5,664 bases of DNA from Terriglobales bacterium (GTDB lineage: Bacteria > Acidobacteriota > Terriglobia > Terriglobales > Acidobacteriaceae). Within the stretch, counting starts at the first letter, position 1. Every line of letters begins with the position of its first letter. Location: NCBI GenBank assembly GCA_019241735.1, contig JAFAWN010000353.1, positions 1 through 5,664 on the forward strand, given 5' to 3'. Below, piece after piece: positions 1 through 4,859 of the stretch. Position numbers and translations under genes: made by a program. The notes beneath the pieces are model-generated. The model worked only from the letters and a program-made list of their open reading frames with translations. It was not told the DNA's origin and did not search any database.

Positions 1-398
1 GGCGGCAATACATAAACTACTTCACCCTGGCGTGTGTAATTCAGCTGCTCCCGTGCCTCTTTTTCTATCATCTTGGGATCATTGGTAAGCGCCTGAATCT
101 GCGTTGCGTAGCGGTCATTCTCCCGCTCGATGGCGTTAATCTCCGCCTGCAGGCTTTGGATTTGAGCCCGCTTCTCGCGGTAAATCACCATGCCATTGGG
201 CCCGAACATCACGTGGACAAAAATCCACCCGGTGAGACCGATGACTACCAAGGTGGCAAGCTTTCGCCGTTGCCCGTAAAACCACACTGCCGGCGTGCGA
301 AACTTGTCCGCGCCCACCCGAAGCACAGGTTGAATCAGGCGTCGAAGTGTCCCGCGCACTTGCTGCGCGACTACCTGCTGTGTTCGTGAAAAATCCAT
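1..398 (-). CDS. ftsB: FtsB/DivIC-family septum formation initiator (partial, C-terminus beyond left edge)
   Basis: This is a bitopic division protein that in the FtsB family pairs with FtsL and FtsQ to activate septal peptidoglycan synthesis. It is seen as 132 codons with no stop before the left edge. The layout is a basic cytoplasmic tail of about 46 residues (rich in Arg, Gln and Val), one membrane helix at about residues 47-66 (LATLVVIGLTGWIFVHVMF), a periplasmic heptad-like coiled coil at about 73-106, then the family C-terminal signature NDPKMIEKEAREQLNYT followed by GEVVYVLP. The start is well fixed: an in-frame TGA lies at 413-411, and ATG at 398 is the first possible start after it. 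The start sits inside the 3' end of the mutase gene (28-base overlap) with no strong Shine-Dalgarno, which suggests translational coupling. The cytoplasmic tail is much longer than the few residues of E. coli FtsB. DivIC or another FtsL-like coiled-coil protein is the alternative name. Confidence 0.88.
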   Translation of the reverse strand, partial: MDFSRTQQVVAQQVRGTLRRLIQPVLRVGADKFRTPAVWFYGQRRKLATLVVIGLTGWIFVHVMFGPNGMVIYREKRAQIQSLQAEINAIERENDRYATQIQALTNDPKMIEKEAREQLNYTRQGEVVYVLP

Positions 399-1843
399 TG
401 TCTTGCCGCTTCACTCAAATTTTGCAGTTCTTCCGGGCTTCCCGCTTCGGAATACAGCCGCACCACCGGCTCAGTTCCTGACATTCTGAAGCACAGCCAT
501 GAACCGTCGTCGAAAACCAGCTTTAGCCCGTCGGTGCGGACAATTTCGCTGACCTTGCGGCCGAAGAATTCCTTGGGATCCTGCCTCAGCTTCTCAGTGA
601 ACTGCGCTTTCACCTCAGGCGTCAAGCGGAAGTTTTCTCGGCGGGGGTAGAATGAACCAACTTTGACAAATAGCTGCTCTAACTGAGCGCGCAGCGTTTT
701 TTTTCGCCGTGCGACCATTTCGCAACAGAGCAGGCCGGCTAAAATACCGTCCTTCTCCGGAACGTGATGACGTATGGAAAGGCCTGCGCTCTCTTCCCCG
801 CCAATTGCAATCCTGTCCTGTTTGACAAGTTCCCCAATGTACTTGAAACCCACCGGCGTCTCATGCAGCTCCACGCCATGATGCCTCGCGAGAGCGTTCA
901 CCATATTTGTGGTGGCCACGGATTTTGCCACGCCGTTTTTCCAGCCGCGAGTTTCTACGAGATAGTCAAATAACAACGCGATAATGTAGTTCGGCTGGAA
1001 AAATGTTCCGTCCTGATCAACAATCCCGAAACGGTCCGCATCTCCGTCGGTGGCGATGCCAATGTGGGCCTGAGTTTCGCGCATCTTCCCCCGCAGGGTC
1101 TCCAGCAAGTGGTCGTCGGGCTCAGGTGCGTGCCCGCCGAAGAGTACATCGCGATAGTCGTGCACAGTTTCGACGGTAATTCCAGCCTCCCGCAGTAAAT
1201 GGTCGGAATATCCTCGCGCCGCTCCCCATAAAGGATCGAACGCCACACGCAAATTCGCCTTCTTGATGGCATCCAGATCGATGACTTCACCAAGCCGGGC
1301 CAGATAACTCGGGCGCGGGTCGATTGACGAGGGTGCGAAAGACGACGATGGACGAGATGAAGATGGACGCGACGGGGGCAGGCTAGACGAGGGCGGCTCC
1401 GAGGCTTTATCGGCTCCGCCAGCGGCGTCAAAATCTGCAATATGCTGTTCGATTTGTTTTGTGACCTCCGGCATCGCCGGGGCGCCGTCCTGGGTCGAAA
1501 ACTTAATCCCGTTATATTCAGGTGGATTATGCGAGGCCGTAATGTTGATCGCGCCGTCGGCATGCTCGTGAATCACAGCATAAGAAATGGCCGGCGTCGG
1601 GGCTGGATCCCCGATCATCAAAGGGGTAACGCCGTGCGCCGCCAGAATTTCCGCGGCCATCGCACAGAAAGTCTCACCCAGGAACCTGGGATCTCGTCCA
1701 ATAAGTATGCGGGCGCCTTTTGATTTCTGCGAGGCAACGTACATGGCAATTCCGTTCACCGCGCGCCTGACGTTGGCAAATGTAAATTCCTCCGCCATAA
1801 CCGCTCGCCAGCCGGATGTGCCAAACTTAATTGGTATCGTCAT
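371..1843 (-). CDS. Phosphoglucomutase/phosphomannomutase family protein (alpha-D-phosphohexomutase)
   Basis: This is a cytoplasmic enzyme that moves phosphate between C1 and C6 of a hexose phosphate (glucose and/or mannose) via a phosphoserine. All four family signatures are present in the 490 residues: an N-terminal GTSGWRA at 8-14, the catalytic serine loop TASHNP with Ser104, the Mg-binding loop DGDADR at 266-271, the sugar-specificity loop GGEESAG at 348-354, and the phosphate-binding RMSGTEP at 453-459. The GEES-type sugar loop favours glucose/mannose phosphate over the GlmM (glucosamine) branch, but the substrate cannot be settled by reading. The start at 1843 has a good Shine-Dalgarno (AAAGG) six bases upstream. 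An unusual Ser/Pro-rich insertion at about 148-178 lies between domains 1 and 2. The gene is transcribed leftward and overlaps the start of the downstream ftsB-like gene. Confidence 0.95.
   Translation of the reverse strand: MTIPIKFGTSGWRAVMAEEFTFANVRRAVNGIAMYVASQKSKGARILIGRDPRFLGETFCAMAAEILAAHGVTPLMIGDPAPTPAISYAVIHEHADGAINITASHNPPEYNGIKFSTQDGAPAMPEVTKQIEQHIADFDAAGGADKASEPPSSSLPPSRPSSSRPSSSFAPSSIDPRPSYLARLGEVIDLDAIKKANLRVAFDPLWGAARGYSDHLLREAGITVETVHDYRDVLFGGHAPEPDDHLLETLRGKMRETQAHIGIATDGDADRFGIVDQDGTFFQPNYIIALLFDYLVETRGWKNGVAKSVATTNMVNALARHHGVELHETPVGFKYIGELVKQDRIAIGGEESAGLSIRHHVPEKDGILAGLLCCEMVARRKKTLRAQLEQLFVKVGSFYPRRENFRLTPEVKAQFTEKLRQDPKEFFGRKVSEIVRTDGLKLVFDDGSWLCFRMSGTEPVVRLYSEAGSPEELQNLSEAARQWIFHEHSR
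1310..1402 (-). repeat. Ser/Pro low-complexity coding repeat inside the mutase
   Basis: Within the mutase gene this segment encodes residues 148-178, made of degenerate SSSxP-like units (SSSLP, SSSRP, SSSFA, then PSSID). On the plus strand it appears as purine-rich GACGA/GATGGACG units. A 15-base imperfect tandem pair lies at 1347-1361 and 1362-1376, with 11 of 15 positions identical by my alignment. It sits in the linker between domains 1 and 2 of the phosphohexomutase fold, where a flexible insert could be tolerated. It looks like slippage-born low complexity rather than a mobile element. Confidence 0.7.
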
Positions 1844-1930
1844 GAAATGCCTTTGTGAAATTAATCTTTGTAAAGTGTTTTGGATGCAAACAGGAAGTTA
1901 GCGAACAAGAAGGTACGCTCTGAATTTTAT
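1844..1930. promoter_or_regulatory. Divergent intergenic region between the mutase gene and cutA
   Basis: These 87 bases separate two divergently transcribed genes, so promoters for both must lie here or overlap the gene ends. It is visibly more AT-rich than the flanking genes. On the minus strand AAAGG at 1854-1850 is a convincing ribosome-binding site for the mutase. A very weak leftward promoter candidate is TTGCAT (1889-1884) and GATTAA (1866-1861) with a 17-base spacer, three of six matches to consensus in each box. On the plus strand a purine run AAGAAGG (1907-1913) precedes cutA but is 17 bases from its ATG, too far for a standard site. No clear operator palindrome was found. Confidence 0.35.
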
Positions 1931-2248
1931 ATGACTGACAAGATTCTAATCATAACTACAGTCGGCTCTCACAGCGAGGCGCGTAATATCGCTCGAGCCC
2001 TGGTGGAGGGAAAACTTGCCGCCTGCGTCAATATTGTTCCGGCGGTGGACTCGATTTATCGCTGGCAGGAAAAGGTCGAGGAAGCTCAGGAATGGATGCT
2101 GCTGATCAAGACCGTCGCCACAGCGTTTGAGCGCGTACGGGCCAAGATTGAAAGCCTGCATGCCTACCAGCTTCCGGAATGTATCTGTGTCCAAATCGAA
2201 AATGGCAGCGCAGCCTATCTTCACTGGATTGGGGAATCGGTAGAGTGA
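1931..2248 (+). CDS. cutA: CutA divalent-cation tolerance protein
   Basis: This is a small cytoplasmic protein of the CutA1 family, known as very stable trimers with a ferredoxin-like fold, associated with copper and other divalent-ion tolerance; its exact biochemical role is still unclear. The 105 residues show the family pattern from end to end: an opening beta strand ILIITTVGS, the segment LAACVNIVP with Cys32, the SIYRWQ strand (Tyr43, Trp45), LLIKT at 57-61, LHAYQLPE at 76-83, and a closing YLHWI. The length is normal for the family. The start is taken at ATG 1931 because homology begins there. A TTG at 1880 is in frame but would add 17 residues that look like untranslated leader (charged, no family match), and it lacks a ribosome-binding site. 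It is divergent from the mutase gene and 89 bases ahead of the methyltransferase gene. Confidence 0.95.
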   Translation: MTDKILIITTVGSHSEARNIARALVEGKLAACVNIVPAVDSIYRWQEKVEEAQEWMLLIKTVATAFERVRAKIESLHAYQLPECICVQIENGSAAYLHWIGESVE

Positions 2249-2337
2249 TGGACTGAACGCGAAGGTCGCTAATGCGCATCTCCTGAGTAAAAATGAGGGG
2301 AGGCACGTCGTAGTACACTCTACTCGGAAAAATATTT
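2249..2337 (+). promoter_or_regulatory. Intergenic spacer before the methyltransferase gene, weak promoter candidate
   Basis: An 89-base gap separates cutA from the methyltransferase gene. It contains TACACT (2314-2319), a fair -10 match (four of six to TATAAT), about 18 bases ahead of the ATG, which would give a very short leader. No convincing -35 box lies at the right distance. A CGGAAA purine stretch at 2325-2330 is the only ribosome-binding candidate. The spacing suggests the methyltransferase gene may have its own promoter, but this is weak. Confidence 0.25.
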
Positions 2338-3150
2338 ATGCAAACAGAGGCGCCGAACATAGACGCCGTAAAACAGCGAATGAAAGGCATGTGGACCGCC
2401 GGAAATTTCGGCGAGGTCGCCAAATTTACCGCGGACGAGGCAGAAGCTTTCGTCAACCGCCTTCCTATTGATCCGAAAACTGAACTGCTCGACGTCGCCT
2501 GCGGTAGCGGCAATATCGCCATACCGGCGGCGCGCAAGGGTGCGACCGTTACCGGAGTCGATATTGCGCCCAATCTGCTCGAGCAGGCGCGCGCCCGCGC
2601 GAAGACCGAAAACATCAAAGCAGAATTTCGAGAGGGAGACGCCGAACAACTTCCTTTTCCCGATGCGCAATTCGATGTCGTGACTTCCATGTTTGGCGCC
2701 ATGTTTGCGCCACGTCCGGAGCTGGTTGCCTCAGAATTGGGGCGCGTTTGCCGTCCCTCCGGGCTTATCGCCATGGCGAACTGGACTCCTGAAGGTTTTG
2801 TTGGGAAAAACTTCGCCCTTACCAATCGTTATGTGCCGCCACCCGAAGGCATCCCTGCCCCGGTGCTTTGGGGTAAAGAAGAAGTGGTGCGGGAACGCTT
2901 TTCGAAACTTGGCCGCAAGATTGAAATCAACCGTAGAAATCTATTGTTTAAGTATCCGTTTGATGCCAAAGCCGTAGTGGAATTTTTCCGCCGCTACTTC
3001 GGCCCCACCCAGATGGCATTCTCGCGGCTCGATACCGCCGGGCAGGCCGCCCTTGCCAAAGACCTGGAAAGATTGTGGACCGAACACAATCAGGGATCCG
3101 CAAGCCAAACCATCGTGCCGGCTGAATACCTGGAAGTCAGAGTTGGCTAA
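2338..3150 (+). CDS. Class I SAM-dependent methyltransferase
   Basis: This is a soluble methyltransferase with a Rossmann fold that takes the methyl group from S-adenosylmethionine; the acceptor is unknown. Of 270 residues, motif I is LDVACGSGN at 51-59, the acidic end of strand 2 is VDIAP at 74-78, the adenine-contacting GDAEQLPF is at 100-107, motif IV is FDVVTSMFGAMF at 112-123, and strand 5 follows RPSGLIAMANWTPEG at 139-153. The pattern is that of the UbiE-like Methyltransf_11/25 group. The N-terminal MKGMWTAGNFGEVA (15-28) resembles the MW-x-x-G-D/N-F helix seen in one uncharacterised subgroup. The C-terminal half (about 155-270) carries a mixed alpha/beta substrate cap with aromatic and basic residues (FFRRYFGPT). 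The gene is complete, starts at ATG 2338, and lies 44 bases before mutM. UbiE/menaquinone methylation is not supported strongly enough to name. Confidence 0.92.
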   Translation: MQTEAPNIDAVKQRMKGMWTAGNFGEVAKFTADEAEAFVNRLPIDPKTELLDVACGSGNIAIPAARKGATVTGVDIAPNLLEQARARAKTENIKAEFREGDAEQLPFPDAQFDVVTSMFGAMFAPRPELVASELGRVCRPSGLIAMANWTPEGFVGKNFALTNRYVPPPEGIPAPVLWGKEEVVRERFSKLGRKIEINRRNLLFKYPFDAKAVVEFFRRYFGPTQMAFSRLDTAGQAALAKDLERLWTEHNQGSASQTIVPAEYLEVRVG

Positions 3151-3194
3151 TTCGTTGTAGAGTACGCACATCTAATCTTTGTGGCCTGACTCCC

Positions 3195-4040
3195 ATGCCT
3201 GAATTGCCTGAGGTTGAGACTATTGCGCGAGGCTTGGCTGACCGCTTGACGGGCGACGTAATCGATTCCATTTGGCTGGGAGCAAAACCCGAACCTCTCA
3301 AATCGACCGCCGAGGAAATCGCGCTTACCCTGGAATCAAAGCGTATCGCGAGCGTCCGCCGGGTCGGAAAGCACATAGTTTTCGATCTTGCTCCTAGTGA
3401 AGGCCGCGCTTCCCGGGGATCACCGCGGAAGGCTCAAGCTTCGACCGCGGCGCAGTGGATTGTCCACCTCGGAATGTCGGGACGGCTGCTGGTTTGCAAT
3501 CCCGACGTGGACATTGCGAAGCATACTCACGCCATAGTGCGATTGTCATCGGGGCGCGAGTTGCGCTTTGTGGATCCGCGAAGGTTTGGGCGGCTCAGCG
3601 TCACCACGGAGTTTGCCGCCCCAGGTTCGGAGCCGCTCACGGTTGAGCTTAAAAGCTTCGTGAATTTGTTTCGCGGCAGAAAAGCTCCCATAAAAGCCGC
3701 TCTTCTCAACCAGAAATTACTCAGCGGCATGGGAAACATCTACGCTGATGAGTCGCTGTTCCGCGCGGGGATCCGCCCGCGCCGCCGCGCCTCGACCCTT
3801 TCCCGTCAGCAATTGCGGAAGCTCTATGTAGCAGTGCAAAAGGTCCTCAAAGAAGCCATCCGGAGCAAGGGTTCTTCAATTTCTGACTACGTGAATTCCG
3901 ACGGTGAAGAGGGATCTTTCCAGTTGCGGCATCGTGTCTATGGACGCACCGGACAGCCGTGCCTGCGCTGCAAGACCCCTATAAAAAGGATAGTGATTGG
4001 CGGCCGCAGCAGCCATTACTGTCCCAGTTGCCAAAAATAA
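3195..4040 (+). CDS. mutM: Formamidopyrimidine-DNA glycosylase (Fpg/MutM)
   Basis: This is a bifunctional base-excision repair enzyme that removes 8-oxoguanine and ring-opened purines and cuts the abasic site by beta/delta elimination. Catalytic features are intact: MPELPEVET at the N-terminus (Pro2 as nucleophile after Met removal, Glu3, Glu6), Lys59 in RVGKHIVFDL, the void-filling trio Met94 (HLGMSG), Arg129 and Phe131 (DPRRFG), the helix-two-turn-helix Asn181 in GMGNIYADE, and a C-terminal zinc finger with Cys256, Cys259, Cys276 and Cys279 plus Arg271. The 281 residues are slightly longer than the usual 270 or so, because of an extra stretch at about 67-86 rich in Ser, Arg and Ala between the Lys59 strand and the HLGMSG strand. 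The ATG is fixed by the obligatory N-terminal proline. Only a weak ribosome-binding site (GTGG) is visible. selC follows after 58 bases. Confidence 0.98.
   Translation: MPELPEVETIARGLADRLTGDVIDSIWLGAKPEPLKSTAEEIALTLESKRIASVRRVGKHIVFDLAPSEGRASRGSPRKAQASTAAQWIVHLGMSGRLLVCNPDVDIAKHTHAIVRLSSGRELRFVDPRRFGRLSVTTEFAAPGSEPLTVELKSFVNLFRGRKAPIKAALLNQKLLSGMGNIYADESLFRAGIRPRRRASTLSRQQLRKLYVAVQKVLKEAIRSKGSSISDYVNSDGEEGSFQLRHRVYGRTGQPCLRCKTPIKRIVIGGRSSHYCPSCQK
3409..3431. repeat. Small inverted repeat inside the extra segment of mutM
   Basis: The arms CTTCC (3409-3413) and GGAAG (3427-3431) are perfect complements. Inside them a short mismatched step is followed by a GG/CC pair closing a GATCA loop. It lies within the DNA encoding the extra residues of MutM. 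It is short and in GC-rich coding sequence, so it may be chance. Confidence 0.35.
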
Positions 4041-4098
4041 GGCGAAACCAAAACTCAGATGCCTATAAAGATGCCCATGAGGATAAGCTGGTGCTTGT
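4041..4098 (+). promoter_or_regulatory. Spacer upstream of selC with a possible -10 box
   Basis: The 58 bases between mutM and selC hold TATAAA at 4064-4069, five of six matches to the -10 consensus, 29 bases ahead of the mature tRNA 5' end. No good -35 box is found 16-18 bases upstream. The sequence AGATGCC occurs twice around the box. selC may be transcribed from here or by read-through from mutM. Confidence 0.3.
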
Positions 4099-4195
4099 GG
4101 AAGCGCATGCAGTCCGGTGACTGTCACGGTCTTCAAAACCGCCGGGCGGCCTCTCTGATGTCGCCGGTGGGTTCGACTCCCACTCGCTTCCGCCA
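4099..4195 (+). tRNA. selC: Selenocysteine tRNA (tRNA-Sec, anticodon UCA)
   Basis: This tRNA is charged with serine, converted to selenocysteinyl-tRNA by SelA, and brought by SelB to UGA codons with a SECIS element. The 97 bases fold as a tRNA-Sec. The acceptor stem is GGAAGCG (4099-4105) with CGCTTCC (4185-4191), then G discriminator 4192 and encoded CCA. The D stem has six pairs (4109-4114 with 4119-4124) and a four-base CGGT loop, the tRNA-Sec hallmark also seen in E. coli. The anticodon loop is CTTCAAA with TCA at 4133-4135. The long variable arm has six pairs (4145-4150 with 4160-4165) and a 9-base loop. The T stem is 4167-4171 with 4179-4183 around TTCGACT. Oddities: the eighth acceptor pair would be C4106-U4184, and the first anticodon-stem pair is A4126-C4142. 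It lies downstream of mutM and converges with kdpC. No selA, selB or selD is in the window. Confidence 0.95.
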
Positions 4196-4251
4196 TTTAG
4201 TACCCGCATAAAATGGGAGTTGTCGCATTCAGCAGCAATTCGGGACCGCTG

Positions 4252-4857
4252 TTACTTCTGTGGCGGCAGTTCACAGTCCACCCGTACTGAACACGCTTGA
4301 TCCAACCCCAGGTTCAATTCCAATACATTGACTCGCGGCTCGCCCAGGAATGCGAATTGGCGGAACTCGGTGTGACTTCTGACAAGCTTCCGCACGGAGT
4401 CCTCGCTCATCCCACGCTGCTTTGCGATGCGGGCGACCTGAAATTCCGCTGCTTCGGGCGAGATATGGGGATCGAGGCCTGATCCCGACGACGTCAGCAG
4501 ATCCATTGGCACCGCGGCGGATGGATTCTCCGCCTGCAAGCGCTTCGTATCGCCCTGCACGCGGGCGACAAGTGAAGCATTTGTCGGCCCCAGATTCGAT
4601 CCGCCGGAATTTCCCGCATCATAGCCTGCTCCGGCGCTCGATGGCCGCGAGTGGAAATGTCGCGGCGATGAAAATTGCTGGCCGATCAATGATGAACCTA
4701 TGAGCTTGCCATTCCTGGTTATCAGTTCGCCGTTCGCTTGCCGGGGGAACAGAACCTGAGCCAGCCCCGTAATCGCCAGGGGAAAAAGTACTCCCAGCAG
4801 CACCGTGGTCACCAACGTCATCAGAAAAGCTGTGACGAGATTTTTTTTCATTTGCAT
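4252..4857 (-). CDS. kdpC: Potassium-transporting ATPase subunit C (KdpC)
   Basis: KdpC is the single-span subunit of the high-affinity KdpFABC potassium pump, thought to stabilise the complex and help ATP binding by KdpB. Of 201 residues, a membrane helix lies at about 8-36 (LVTAFLMTLVTTVLLGVLFP onward), then the exported domain with family motifs: LIGSSLIGQQFSSPRHFHSRPS at about 52-73, the SGGSNLGPTN block at 84-93, VPMDLLTSSGSGLDPHISPEAA at about 116-137, and FLGEPRVNVLELNLGLD at 170-186. The start is ATG 4857, two bases after the kdpB stop; ATG 4851, two codons later, is an alternative. Most KdpC proteins end soon after the LNLALD motif. This one carries about 15 more residues with two cysteines (Cys189, Cys195), which is unusual. 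It is the last gene of the operon visible here. Confidence 0.97.
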   Translation of the reverse strand: MQMKKNLVTAFLMTLVTTVLLGVLFPLAITGLAQVLFPRQANGELITRNGKLIGSSLIGQQFSSPRHFHSRPSSAGAGYDAGNSGGSNLGPTNASLVARVQGDTKRLQAENPSAAVPMDLLTSSGSGLDPHISPEAAEFQVARIAKQRGMSEDSVRKLVRSHTEFRQFAFLGEPRVNVLELNLGLDQACSVRVDCELPPQK

Positions 4858-4859
4858 AT

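Noticed and set aside
136..414. 92-codon minus-strand open frame overlapping the mutase/ftsB junction
   Set aside because: The overlapping frame from 398 encodes a recognisable FtsB-type protein with helix, coiled coil and C-terminal signature; this one has none and is a shadow.
955..1563. 202-codon open frame in another frame of the mutase gene
   Set aside because: Arg/Pro/Ser-rich translation typical of a shifted frame in GC-rich DNA; the mutase motifs lie in the overlapping frame.
2280..2302. CTCC...GGAG inverted repeat after cutA as a terminator
   Set aside because: Only four pairs with a wide loop and no following T-run.
2106..2825. 239-codon minus-strand open frame opposite cutA and the methyltransferase gene
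   Set aside because: Both plus-strand genes are well-supported families; this frame spans their junction and shows no family features.
2311..3164. Similar GTAGAGTAC-like words upstream of the methyltransferase gene (2311-2324) and of mutM (3156-3164), as a shared operator
   Set aside because: The two copies differ in spacing and orientation and are short; chance is a sufficient explanation.
3876..4196. Minus-strand open frame covering the selC locus
   Set aside because: It lies antisense to the end of mutM and the whole of the tRNA; no independent support.
4099..4251. selC as an attachment site for an integrated island
   Set aside because: selC is a known integration hotspot, but no integrase, no duplicated tRNA 3' end and no foreign-looking genes are seen; kdpC follows directly.
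4231..4253. Hairpin AGCAGC/GCTGTT between selC and kdpC, a possible terminator
   Set aside because: Six pairs including a G-U, an 11-base loop, overlap with the kdpC stop codon and no T-run on either strand; too weak to call.
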